The position numbers and the translations under genes are program-made. Shown here in pieces: positions 54,882 through 62,802 of a DNA stretch of 64,000 nt; the stretch's first letter is position 1, and the number at the start of each line of letters is the position of its first letter. The notes below the pieces were generated by a model. The model made no database searches. It was not told where the DNA came from and was given only the letters and a program-made list of their open reading frames with translations. Origin of the DNA: Pseudomonas cichorii (GTDB lineage: Bacteria > Pseudomonadota > Gammaproteobacteria > Pseudomonadales > Pseudomonadaceae); NCBI RefSeq assembly GCF_015471405.1, contig NZ_BLVZ01000008.1, positions 248,001 through 312,000 of the forward strand. The letters run 5' to 3'.

Positions 54882-55431
54882 AAGTCTGTATGAGTTCGTG
54901 TCCTGTGATGGATGCATATTTCTAAGAGGGTATCCCCTCCATAGCTGCCCTGAGGCACCTATCAGCTTGGCCATTTCTTGCGCCAACCTTCGCCCGTCTC
55001 TTTCTTCAGGAAAGAGACGGGCGCTCCTACTGCTGCAGCTCAACTCGTATGAGGCTTTGCGGCATTCCGCCTCGTGACAAACACCGAAGTCACCAGCAAC
55101 AGCGATGCAGATGATGATGCCGCAGACCAGGGAATGGACTGCACCTGACTGACAGTCAGGCATGCCCCAGTCGTCCCATTGCTGCTTGCACCTGGCTCAG
55201 GATCCTCAGGCGCTGGTCTCGTCAGCCAGTGCTGCCTCCACCCGCCCACCGGTAACGGTGTTCAGGAGGCCAGATCATGAGATGTCCTTGCTCCCGGTTG
55301 TAAGGAGCCGCCAGTCCCGCGTAGTGGACATTCCCCACAGGTCGCAGGGGCCTTGATCCCTGATAACACTCAGCATTCTTGGCGGGATGACGTGGGGCGA
55401 GGATCGGAGAACGGCAGATGAGGTGACCGAT
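54882..55431. other. Intergenic region, 550 bases, possible decayed coding sequence
   Basis: On the minus strand, 55040-55160 encodes Val-Gln-Ser-Ile-Pro-Trp-Ser-Ala-Ala-Ser-Ser-Ser-Ala-Ser-Leu-Leu-Leu-Val-Thr-Ser followed by an Arg-Arg tail. That resembles the membrane-sorting tail (IPTL-CTERM-like) of surface proteins, but no upstream gene is left. No complete gene is supported. Confidence 0.4.
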
Positions 55432-56412
55432 ATGGCACTGGTGGGTAGGCGCGACGGCCGCAATTTTGGCTACGGCAGGCAATTGAGCTATGCAGGGCCG
55501 CAGGCACTGAAAGACATGTTCGGTGGCGGTCATTACGGCACTGTGAAGGCACACTGTGATCGTTGGTTAGCATTCGTGAAGTGGTGCCGCTCCGAACAGG
55601 GGCCTGGTATCAATGATGCCAGGCAGATTGATCGGAAGGTGTTGGCCGATTATGCGGCGTATCTGAGCGACGTGGTTAGGCGCGGTGAGCTTGCTGTCAG
55701 CACCGCACAAAACCGGCTATCCAGCGTTAACAGAACCATGGCGGCGCTTCGCGGTGATCAGTGCGTGAAATTGTCCAGCCCGAGCAAGGCGTTGGGCATG
55801 CAGCGCACTGGCGTTCGCGAATCGGTGCCGCAAGGCCAAGACCGCGAACAGGTTCAGCAGATCGCCCATGCGCTTTGCCTCCATCATCAGCAACGGGCCG
55901 CCGCGATTGTTCTGCTAGCGCGAGCCACCGGCATGCGTTTGCGTGAGGCCATCTTGGCGGATCTGCCACGACTAAGCCGTGAGGCTAACGAACTAGGCAC
56001 GATTAACATTCAGGAAGGTACCAAAGGCGGCCGCGTCGGGGCTTCAGCGCCCCGTTGGATTACGGTGAACGACCATGTCCGCGAGGCGCTTGGGTTTGCA
56101 CAACAGGTTTCGCCTGCGGGTAGCCGCAACATGATTGCGCCACACGAAAGCTACCTAAGTCTTCTGCAACAACTTATCCGCCCGGCGCGGGACATCCTGC
56201 ATGCACTCAACCTCAAAGGCTTCCACGAGCTACGTACGGCGTACGCATGTGAGCGCTATGAGCAAATTACCCAACATCGCGCACCTCTCAACGGCGGCCA
56301 ATGCTGGCAGGTAGATCGGAACCTTGATCGTGAGGCCCGGAGGCAAATCAGTTATGAGCTGGGGCACGGCAGGATCGACGTGGTCGCTGCTTACATTGGC
56401 GGGCGAGCTTGA
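55432..56412 (+). CDS. Tyrosine recombinase / integrase-domain protein
   Basis: The start at 55432 (Met-Ala-Leu-Val-Gly-Arg-Arg-Asp-Gly-Arg-Asn-Phe-Gly-Tyr-Gly) has GAGG about 7 bases upstream and matches related integrase-domain proteins; an earlier ATG at 55387 is less likely. The 326 residues contain an N-terminal SAM-like domain and a C-terminal catalytic domain with Gly-Met-Arg-Leu-Arg-Glu (Arg), Gly-Thr-Lys-Gly-Gly-Arg (Lys), His-Glu-Leu-Arg (His and Arg) and Leu-Gly-His-Gly-Arg with Ala-Ala-Tyr-Ile-Gly (His and Tyr). The catalytic set is complete. It lies next to the attachment site and is the likely island integrase. Confidence 0.85.
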   Translation: MALVGRRDGRNFGYGRQLSYAGPQALKDMFGGGHYGTVKAHCDRWLAFVKWCRSEQGPGINDARQIDRKVLADYAAYLSDVVRRGELAVSTAQNRLSSVNRTMAALRGDQCVKLSSPSKALGMQRTGVRESVPQGQDREQVQQIAHALCLHHQQRAAAIVLLARATGMRLREAILADLPRLSREANELGTINIQEGTKGGRVGASAPRWITVNDHVREALGFAQQVSPAGSRNMIAPHESYLSLLQQLIRPARDILHALNLKGFHELRTAYACERYEQITQHRAPLNGGQCWQVDRNLDREARRQISYELGHGRIDVVAAYIGGRA

Positions 56413-56438
56413 TCATGTCATTTGATATGGAGGTGTTC

Positions 56439-56684
56439 ATGGCTGGCGTGCTGACCGGCTCGCACGCAACTCGGCAACGCCATGTGCGGCAGGCGAAAAT
56501 CATCCAGGCTGAGATTGCCGCGCGCTGGCAGCGAGAGACGCCTTGGGTTTGGCAGAGAAAGCATGTCGCGTGGTTTCTCGATCATCGGATGAGCCAGCGC
56601 AGTGAAGCGACGCGGTATTACTACGTGCTGACGGCCCGGCTGCTCGCTCGTCGCCTAGAAAAGTCATGGGTGTTCAGGCTCTAA
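56439..56684 (+). CDS. Small basic hypothetical protein of the integrase locus, 81 aa
   Basis: GGAGG lies 5 bases before the ATG at 56439, a better start than 56415 or the TTG at 56409, which overlaps the integrase stop. The protein is very basic (Arg, Trp and His rich: Arg-Gln-Arg-His-Val-Arg-Gln-Ala-Lys-Ile-Ile-Gln, Trp-Val-Trp-Gln-Arg-Lys-His), suggesting DNA or RNA binding. It may assist the recombinase. Family unknown. Confidence 0.65.
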   Translation: MAGVLTGSHATRQRHVRQAKIIQAEIAARWQRETPWVWQRKHVAWFLDHRMSQRSEATRYYYVLTARLLARRLEKSWVFRL

Positions 56685-56981
56685 GCGAGGAGCTGATTTT
56701 TGATAATCGTCATGGAAGGCACTCAACCGGAAGCGAACCGCCAAGGGGCCCGGCTCATGGCTTGCCCAGGGTGGGTCCGGCGCCTCGGCGAAAAAGATGG
56801 CATTAGGATATTGCTCCATGCTATCTACTGTGTATGTTCAGCAAAAACCTGTCATCTCCTCGATGACGCATGTTCGGATTATCGCGAGTGCTCATCAGCG
56901 TCAACGGATGGCAGGACTTTGACCAGCTTGTATTACTAATTGTAAAAAAATCTCTCATAACACATAGCAGATGGACATGCC

Positions 56982-58193
56982 ATGACCGACAGAAGTGCAG
57001 TTGATACTATCCGAGGGTATTTTTACCAGTTTGATCTGTCCATCCTCAGCGTCTTGCAACTGCCGTCACTGGAAGACTCCATTGAAATCGAGTGCGTCGA
57101 GGACATTGATATCCGGACCGCAAATGACGTCACTGCTACGCAGTGCAAGTATTATGCGAAGACCGAATACAACCATTCCGTTATAAAAGACGCAGTCAAG
57201 CATATGCTATCCCATTTCAAGGAAACTTTGACAGGAACGAAATCTAAAGTCTCTTACTCAATTAGAGGGCACTATGCCTGTGGCCAGGAAAAACTGGACG
57301 CTGGTGTAGATATCGATTTTCTGAAGAAGCACTTCCTGACCTACACGAAAGAGAAAATCACCTACTACCATCACGTGGAGTTAGGTCTTTCCGATACTGA
57401 ACTTGAAGAGTTCCTTAAGCTTTTGAGCATCGACATTAGGGCAAAAGCATTTGATCAACAATTTGGAGAGGTTATCGCGGCCCTCCAGGCGGCGCTCGGA
57501 GGGACGAAATTTTCAGCCGAGTATTTCTTCTACAATAACGCGCTTGCGATCATTCGTGACTTATCGATCAAAGCTGCGACGAAAGACCGAGTAATTACGA
57601 AGAAACAATTCTTGGCCAGGATCAACACTTCTAGCATTCTGTTCAATGAGTGGTTTGTCGAGAAGAAAGGCAAGAAAGCTCACTTAGCAATGCTTCGCAG
57701 TGAGTATTTTACGGAGCTGAATATTTCAGCGCACGAGCGCTTTTTCATGCTACAGGTAGACACGAATTCATATGAGCGAGGCGAACTCAAAGAGTTAATC
57801 TTTGAAATTTCAAAAAAATGGTCAAAATTGTCTGTACGTGAACCTTCTCCTTTCTGCCCATACATATATATTCACGGAGTCTCAGACTGCGAACTGATCA
57901 ATCTGAAGAGAGAACTTAGCACAGAAGGGTTCAAGGTAATTGACGGTCACGACTTCCAAGGGGCGGAGTTCAGCCACCAATCGATAGTTCAGAAGGCAAC
58001 GCACGGCAACGGCATTAAGATCAAGGTGTTGAACACACTTCCCAATGTCGAGGAAACCGTAAACACTATTACAAAGACACGGCGGGTCTACCAATTTCAC
58101 TTAGGCAACTCTTACTTCCAGTATGACAATCCCGCGGTCCGGCACATAAAGATTCAAGTAGAACGGCTGACGGACGTCAAATCAATAATCTAA
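56982..58193 (+). CDS. DUF4297-like nuclease, likely partner of HerA in anti-phage defence
   Basis: The N-terminus resembles the DUF4297/Cap4 nuclease fold: Arg-Gly-Tyr-Phe-Tyr-Gln-Phe-Asp (residues 11-18), Glu-Ile-Glu-Cys-Val-Glu-Asp-Ile-Asp (about 35-43) and Thr-Gln-Cys-Lys (53-56), a pattern of the PD-(D/E)xK type. The rest is alpha/beta without other recognised motifs. Its stop is 16 bases before the HerA-like ATPase. DUF4297-HerA is a known anti-phage pair, in which the nuclease needs the ATPase. The link is by gene order and motif; no search was done. AT-rich composition suggests transfer. Confidence 0.7.
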   Translation: MTDRSAVDTIRGYFYQFDLSILSVLQLPSLEDSIEIECVEDIDIRTANDVTATQCKYYAKTEYNHSVIKDAVKHMLSHFKETLTGTKSKVSYSIRGHYACGQEKLDAGVDIDFLKKHFLTYTKEKITYYHHVELGLSDTELEEFLKLLSIDIRAKAFDQQFGEVIAALQAALGGTKFSAEYFFYNNALAIIRDLSIKAATKDRVITKKQFLARINTSSILFNEWFVEKKGKKAHLAMLRSEYFTELNISAHERFFMLQVDTNSYERGELKELIFEISKKWSKLSVREPSPFCPYIYIHGVSDCELINLKRELSTEGFKVIDGHDFQGAEFSHQSIVQKATHGNGIKIKVLNTLPNVEETVNTITKTRRVYQFHLGNSYFQYDNPAVRHIKIQVERLTDVKSII

Positions 58194-58209
58194 CCGCAGG
58201 GACGTGAAT

Positions 58210-59895
58210 ATGAATTACGAGCAGGTAGAAGACAAAATAAATGCCCAGGTAATCGCGGTATTTCCCGACAAAGTACGCATTGTTGTAGATGACCTCGAAG
58301 AATTTAAAACTGCGGAAGAATCGCTGAGGGTCGGCTCTTACGTGAAGATTGCCGATAACGAAAATGCTGTTCTTATAGCAATTATCGAAAACTTCCAGAT
58401 TGCCGTCAGTGCCACCGGGAAGCGAGATTACATAATCGAAGCATTCCCGATCGGCATCCTGCGAAATGGGAAATTTGAACGCGGCGGAGATTCGCTTGCC
58501 ATCCCGCCCAAGGAGGTTCAGCCCGCGACCATAGCTGACATTACGAAGATTTACGACGACTCAGTCCCCCCGAGTGAGAGGTTCCTTTTTTCGAAGCTGG
58601 CCTCAAACGGGAACGTTCCAGTGCCCGTCAACGGAAACAAGTTTTTCAACAAGCATATTGCAGTGGTCGGTTCAACCGGTTCCGGGAAATCGCACACATT
58701 GGCTACCATTATCCAGACGGCGGTAGCAGGAAAGGACGGCGACTTTTCCCTTAACAATTCTCACGTAATCATTTTTGATATACACGCAGAGTACAGATCG
58801 GCATTTCCTGCTGCGAACTATATCGATATCTCTAATTTGGTTTTGCCGTACTGGATGCTGAACAGTGAAGAGTTGGAAGAGTTCTTTCTGGACACCGAGG
58901 CGAATGATCATAACCAGAGGAACATTTTCAAAGAGGCGATTATTACGGATCGACGCGCAAAGTTCGGTGGTTCAGAAATCGACAAGCAAAAAATCCACCT
59001 CGACACGCCGATCCTGTTCGATATCAAAGAAGTGCTTTCCTATGCCATAGCCAAAAACGAAGAAATGATTGACAGCGGAGAAGTCTACGCTGCCAGTAAC
59101 AAGGAGAAGGCCGGGCAGCCCAAATACACACAAGGCAGTCTGTACGGAAAGCTTACTAATTTTATCAACCGACTCGAGAACAAGGTCAACGATACTAGAC
59201 TTGAGTTCTTCCTAGGCGAAAAATCAAAAAACATCACGTTTGAAGAAACACTTCAGCAATTGCTCGGATATCCTCTGCAGAGCAAATCAAACGTGACTAT
59301 CATTGACCTTAGCGGAGTTCCATTTGAAGTACTCAGCATCACAGTATCGCTTATTTCGCGACTGATTTTCGAGTATGGATACATCTACAAACGCATACGT
59401 TGCACAAAGAATCCTAGCGAAAAAATAAACAACGACGTGCCAATTCTTCTGGTCTATGAAGAGGCACATAAATATGTCCCTAACAGCGAGCTTTCTAAGT
59501 ACAAGTCTTCCAAGGGCTCTATTGAGCGGATTGCTAAGGAAGGCCGCAAGTATGGCGTCACACTTTTGTTAGCGAGCCAGCGGCCCTCAGAGATATCTGA
59601 GACGATCTTTTCCCAATGCAGCAATTTCATTGCGATGCGCCTCACCAATCCGACGGACCAGAGCTATGTCAAAAAGCTCCTTCCTGATTCACTTGGATCT
59701 TTAATCGACAAGATGACATCGTTCCGGCAGGGAGAAGCTCTATTAGTAGGTGAGTCCATCATCCTACCCTCAATCGTCCAGATTGAACCTTGCGCCGATG
59801 CTCCGTCGTCCAATGACATTCCTTATTGGCAACTTTGGAAGCAAGAATGGAAAGAGATGGACTTCGCAGAAATAAAAGCTGAGTGGTATAAGTAG
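58210..59895 (+). CDS. HerA/FtsK-type hexameric ATPase (DUF87)
   Basis: The 561-residue protein begins with a beta-barrel-like domain and then a HerA ATPase: Walker A Val-Val-Gly-Ser-Thr-Gly-Ser-Gly-Lys-Ser-His-Thr (about 58667-58702), Walker B Pro-Ile-Leu-Leu-Val-Tyr-Glu-Glu-Ala-His, and Ala-Ser-Gln-Arg-Pro-Ser-Glu-Ile with the arginine finger region. The start at the ATG 58210 has AGGGA about 7 bases before it; a GTG at 58204 is possible. It forms a two-gene unit with the DUF4297-like nuclease. HerA proteins are DNA translocases and the SIR2-HerA and DUF4297-HerA types act in phage defence. Confidence 0.85.
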   Translation: MNYEQVEDKINAQVIAVFPDKVRIVVDDLEEFKTAEESLRVGSYVKIADNENAVLIAIIENFQIAVSATGKRDYIIEAFPIGILRNGKFERGGDSLAIPPKEVQPATIADITKIYDDSVPPSERFLFSKLASNGNVPVPVNGNKFFNKHIAVVGSTGSGKSHTLATIIQTAVAGKDGDFSLNNSHVIIFDIHAEYRSAFPAANYIDISNLVLPYWMLNSEELEEFFLDTEANDHNQRNIFKEAIITDRRAKFGGSEIDKQKIHLDTPILFDIKEVLSYAIAKNEEMIDSGEVYAASNKEKAGQPKYTQGSLYGKLTNFINRLENKVNDTRLEFFLGEKSKNITFEETLQQLLGYPLQSKSNVTIIDLSGVPFEVLSITVSLISRLIFEYGYIYKRIRCTKNPSEKINNDVPILLVYEEAHKYVPNSELSKYKSSKGSIERIAKEGRKYGVTLLLASQRPSEISETIFSQCSNFIAMRLTNPTDQSYVKKLLPDSLGSLIDKMTSFRQGEALLVGESIILPSIVQIEPCADAPSSNDIPYWQLWKQEWKEMDFAEIKAEWYK

Positions 59896-60208
59896 CCCAG
59901 CACTCGGCAAGCCGGGTCGCCGCTGTCGTCCACCGAAGGTAGCGGCCCTAAGTCAAAATATGGAGCTCCCTTAGAGATATCAGCAACTCTAGTGGGGACG
60001 CCCCATTTTACACTCTACTCTGGCTACTCTTGGCCGCTATTAACTGCCAGACGTACTTGTCAAGGTACTTTTAGAGATAGTAAAGGAGTAAAGAGGACAG
60101 ATTTATTTTTCAGCGCTGATTGATGTGTGCCATTAAATAAATCTACCTCCTTCTCTCTGAGATCTTCCTCGCTTGTTAACTTATTTTTATGTCCAGGAGG
60201 TATCACAA
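59896..60208. other. Intergenic region, 313 bases, no gene seen
   Basis: It holds a possible short inverted repeat near 59995 (GGGGACGCCCC) similar to one at 61493. No promoter or terminator could be assigned with confidence. Confidence 0.5.
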
Positions 60209-60643
60209 TTGGGCAATGAGCGCTTCGTAAGGTGGCAAGGGCAAACAATCAGCCAGCTATCTACCGCCCTCGCTTTGTTTTCTGGCCTGTCGGTGGGAGG
60301 CCTAGGCTTTCTATTTTCCCTTCTGCGTGATGCTTCATTCAAACCCACAGGGATATTGGCTTTACTATTTTTACTTGCCCTCCTATCGCTGCTTGTTGCT
60401 TCTATTTCTGGCTCAGCAGCCGTGGTAACACGCCTGCTTGACTTCCGCCTTACCGCTCAGAAGTTGCGCAAGACGAATAATGAACCGCTGACACTCTTTG
60501 GCACAGACGCCTCAAAATATGGCAAAGCCACATGGATATTATTCTGGATTCTCTTAGTCTCCTTCACCATTGGTATACTACTAAGCAGCGAAGTGATAGG
60601 AGCGTCCTATTTAGCCAGCATATTTTGCGCCGTTGGCTTCTAA
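60209..60643 (+). CDS. Small membrane protein, about four helices, 144 aa
   Basis: The TTG at 60209 is taken as start because AGGAGG (60195-60200) lies 8 bases upstream; the earlier ATG at 60173 has no ribosome binding site. Hydrophobic helices are near residues 13-36, 44-66, 101-121 and 127-140, joined by a cytoplasmic loop with Lys-Leu-Arg-Lys-Thr. I do not recognise the family. Its place between the defence genes and the ART-like gene suggests a role in the same system, for example as a membrane pore or anchor. The region is AT-rich. Confidence 0.65.
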   Translation: MGNERFVRWQGQTISQLSTALALFSGLSVGGLGFLFSLLRDASFKPTGILALLFLLALLSLLVASISGSAAVVTRLLDFRLTAQKLRKTNNEPLTLFGTDASKYGKATWILFWILLVSFTIGILLSSEVIGASYLASIFCAVGF

Positions 60644-60736
60644 CGCCCCAAACCCCGCTAATTTAATCAAATGGATAGCCAGAGGCTGCGCCTTTGCCTA
60701 CCTGTTAGCCTAATTATTATGCACAAAGGTGATTCT

Positions 60737-61369
60737 GTGCCACTCAGCCAAGAAGCGCATCAATTTCTGACAGATGAAATGTGTATAGACACCCAAGATC
60801 TGACAGAGAAGATCAGCAGTTTAAGTTGCGGCAGTCATGTGGGCGACATTTGCAGAATGGTTGAGGACTTCATCATCTCTTTGAAGAAAGAGGATGCCGA
60901 AGAGGAGATTCAGAAAATCTTCTTAAGATACGAGAACCTCTTTGAAGACGAACATGCTTACGCAATCATCGATCCAATTCGGCACGCATTTGATGGGTTT
61001 GCATACGGAGGGCTTCACCAACTCTTCACTAGACAAGAAAATGAAGCATGGTACCCAAGGGTACTTCTAACTAAAGAGCTAAAGCCTAACGACATCGAAA
61101 GCCTTGCAGAAATTGTTGATATCTACCGAGGGTGCAGCATGAGCGAACACATAACCCAAAAATATGGCCAGTCTTGGTCAACATCTAAGAACGTAGCTAA
61201 ACAATTTGCTTATGTGCACTACCAAAATCAACCATGGTTTAACTTACAAGACCGCACAGTACTGCAGTCCACAATTTCCAAAACAGCTATTTTTTACTCA
61301 AAGCAAGAATGTGAGTTTGAGGTTGTGGTAAACGTTGACCTACTAGGAAAAGTTCTAATTTGTCCATAA
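60737..61369 (+). CDS. Candidate ADP-ribosyltransferase-fold protein, 210 aa
   Basis: The C-terminal half has the R-S-E order of ADP-ribosyltransferases: Ile-Tyr-Arg-Gly (61121-61132), Trp-Ser-Thr-Ser (61175-61186) and Glu-Cys-Glu-Phe-Glu-Val-Val-Val (61307-61330), with a Val-Leu-Gln-Ser-Thr-Ile strand between. The first 110 residues are helical with no known motif. The GTG at 60737 follows AAAGGTGA, a better start than the ATG at 60719. Position beside a nuclease-ATPase pair suggests a toxin or effector. An unrelated enzyme remains possible because only the fold pattern supports this. Confidence 0.55.
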   Translation: MPLSQEAHQFLTDEMCIDTQDLTEKISSLSCGSHVGDICRMVEDFIISLKKEDAEEEIQKIFLRYENLFEDEHAYAIIDPIRHAFDGFAYGGLHQLFTRQENEAWYPRVLLTKELKPNDIESLAEIVDIYRGCSMSEHITQKYGQSWSTSKNVAKQFAYVHYQNQPWFNLQDRTVLQSTISKTAIFYSKQECEFEVVVNVDLLGKVLICP

Positions 61370-61664
61370 CAAACAACTCAACTATCGCTTGTTTCATTTG
61401 CTATGAATACAAGGCCTACACTTTTCCTGGCCGCAAACAGCTTTTATGCAAAGTAACTGGGTCGTTTACCATTACTTAGCATAGCTGGGGAGACGCCAAT
61501 TTTTACTCAAGCACAATATCCTGCCATGCCTCAAGGGCAATAGACTTTAATTTGAATTTGCCTGCGTCTACGTAAGATCGAATGAATGCCAAAGGATAGC
61601 TTTAGGGATACAGACCCCAGCATAAAAATAATAAAACTATATAAAACAGGTGGTTATGTATACC
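61370..61664. other. Intergenic region, about 300 bases, AT-rich
   Basis: No gene was found. A short motif (GGGGAGACGCC, 61490) resembles the one at 59995. The segment ends at the attachment-site repeat. Confidence 0.5.
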
Positions 61665-61679
61665 TTCGACTCCTGGTGC
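61665..61679 (+). repeat. attR: partial tRNA-Thr 3' end
   Basis: TTCGACTCCTGGTGC is repeated from the tRNA-Thr gene at 54164. The following bases (GACCATACTCAGTACC) still resemble the tRNA's flank but lack the acceptor-stem end, so this copy is not a functional tRNA. Confidence 0.75.
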
Positions 61680-61694
61680 GACCATACTCAGTAC

Positions 61695-61730
61695 CAAAAG
61701 AGGCTCACCGAAAGGTGGGCTTTTTTTGTT
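61695..61730 (+). terminator. Duplicated terminator at the right island end
   Basis: GAGGCTCACC, GAAA loop and GGTGGGCTTT with a T run match the tRNA-Thr terminator at 54199 closely. Confidence 0.85.
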
Positions 61731-61740
61731 TGTGGTGGTT

Positions 61741-61802
61741 TTTTCGCGAATAAATTCGCTCCTACCCCGTCCGCCGTAGGAGCGAATTTATTCGCGAACC
61801 AC
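61741..61802. repeat. REP-type palindrome
   Basis: TTCGCGAATAAATTCGCTCC and the facing GGAGCGAATTTATTCGCGAA lie inside the duplicated block. Confidence 0.8.
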
Positions 61803-61990
61803 CCGACTGTAGGACTCCCCTGAACTTCGAGGATAGCTGCAACACCCGCTTGTAGATACCTGACGTCGCGACTACCTTCCTGCCTGTCGCCGAAGCCAGC
61901 GTCCGAGTTTGGTCACCCGAACATCGTCAAACCAAAATGCGCACCTATCCAGCCCTTATCGCCAGCAGCCATCCCTCGGGCACCCGAGAC
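61803..61990 (+). ncRNA. Truncated leader RNA, copy F
   Basis: This matches 54295-54490: promoter TTGTAG-17-TACCTT (61850-61878), a hairpin-like GTCGCCGAAGCCAGCG, a decayed CGAG-TTTGGTCA-CCCG hairpin and CGTCAA. The similarity ends where the three-way junction begins, so the junction and the downstream part are missing. The gene that follows is on the other strand. It is a remnant of the copy D block made by the duplication of the region. Confidence 0.7.
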
Positions 61991-62014
61991 AATGTTATAG
62001 GTAAAGCCTTTACC

Positions 62015-62314
62015 TCATAACCTCAGCTCTTCACCTGAGTCATTCGCCGCCAGCCATGTCGTGAAAATTCCAATGGCACGGGGCGACGACAAACTAAGTC
62101 TCTGAAAAGCCAGGGTATAGAGCGCTATACCGTCGGTAATCAACCGATGAGCCAATCGTTCCTGCTCCTGGTCACGAAAGGCCACACATCGGGCACCGTC
62201 CAGACAGAGACGGGCGGCAATACGAAAATGGGCCGCAGCTTCATCAGGCTTGAGAGACGCCAATCTGATCAGGTCGTGGGGTGGAAGGCGGGACAGTAGT
62301 GAGCGATCAATCAT
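62015..62314 (-). CDS. Hypothetical protein behind leader copy E, 99 aa
   Basis: The ATG at 62314 has GGAGG 8 bases upstream. The protein is helical: Arg-Leu-Pro-Pro-His-Asp-Leu-Ile-Arg-Leu-Ala-Ser-Leu-Lys-Pro-Asp-Glu-Ala, then Arg-Ile-Ala-Ala-Arg-Leu-Cys-Leu-Asp-Gly-Ala-Arg-Cys-Val-Ala-Phe-Arg-Asp and Ala-His-Arg-Leu-Ile-Thr-Asp. It does not clearly share the DUF6124 core but has the same size and leader. The small upstream ORF (62307-62396) overlaps its start by 8 bases, so translation is probably coupled. Confidence 0.7.
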   Translation of the reverse strand: MIDRSLLSRLPPHDLIRLASLKPDEAAAHFRIAARLCLDGARCVAFRDQEQERLAHRLITDGIALYTLAFQRLSLSSPRAIGIFTTWLAANDSGEELRL

Positions 62315-62396
62315 GAAGGGAACCTCCGTGATCGAAGTGCAATAAGGTCTGACGTAGCGGGCGGTGCCCGTGCGTAAAAGGGGGGTAAGCCAGCAT
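62307..62396 (-). CDS. Possible 29-codon leader ORF of copy E
   Basis: The ATG at 62396 follows GAGGAACC and an AAGG. Its position relative to the leader RNA equals that of the main genes in copies A, B and D, so it occupies the place where the DUF-type gene starts elsewhere. The predicted peptide is Met-Leu-Ala-Tyr-Pro-Pro-Phe-Thr-His-Gly-His-Arg-Pro-Leu-Arg-Gln-Thr-Leu-Leu-His and nine more residues. It ends inside the start of the next gene. It might be a coupling peptide or a degraded gene start. Confidence 0.4.
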   Translation of the reverse strand: MLAYPPFTHGHRPLRQTLLHFDHGGSLHD

Positions 62397-62433
62397 CCTT
62401 GGTTCCTCAGACGGATTAAGGAACTGCCATCCA

Positions 62434-62640
62434 CCGTTGCGACACGGAAAAGGGTGGCAGACCGTACGAGGGTCGCAAACCGGTGTCTGAGGAAACCGGC
62501 CAGACCGAAGCCTGCCCCGCACGGTCCGCCATAGAAATACGCTAGCTGGACACTAGAAGCGCCAGCTAGAGAGCTATGGCACGAAACCGCGCCTCAGAAA
62601 CACATCAGGTTGCGACACCCGGCCACAGGATTGACTGTGG
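62434..62640 (-). ncRNA. Structured 5' leader RNA, copy E
   Basis: In gene sense: hairpin 0 is CCACAG/CTGTGG (62640-62623), a helix unlike the GTCGC type in other copies; GGT-ACC hairpin with GTCGCA loop (62619-62608); three-way junction 62530-62453; CCGT-ACGG hairpin with GTCGCA loop (62447-62434). Linker TTGCGAC (62478-62472) pairs with both GTCGCAA copies. The CCGG-hairpin loop has TTCCTCAGAC, complementary to GTCTGAGGAA at 62412-62403 (10 bp) near the translation start, and CCTCAGA pairs with TCTGAGG at 62598-62592. A TAGTCT -10-like box lies at 62648-62643; no good -35. Confidence 0.8.
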
Positions 62641-62802
62641 CGAGACTAGGCTAACGGCAGGGCTGCAAATCTAATAGTCAGACCACACCCACGCAATCAA
62701 CGTATGTGTCTTGTTGTTTCGTAGGCTTTTTCTGGCAGAGCTTTCTAACCAATACCTGCCAGCCCAGACACAATTGGCAGCAGAGGATGTCAGCCCAACC
62801 AA

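Noticed and set aside
56700..56939. 79-codon frame between the integrase locus and the nuclease gene
   Set aside because: It has no ribosome binding site and its sequence looks random (Cys/Ser-rich, no fold).
59990..60010. GGGGACGCCCC-like motif near 59995 and 61490
   Set aside because: It resembles sequences next to REP-associated elements, but no transposase or complete inverted repeat is present, so no element was called.
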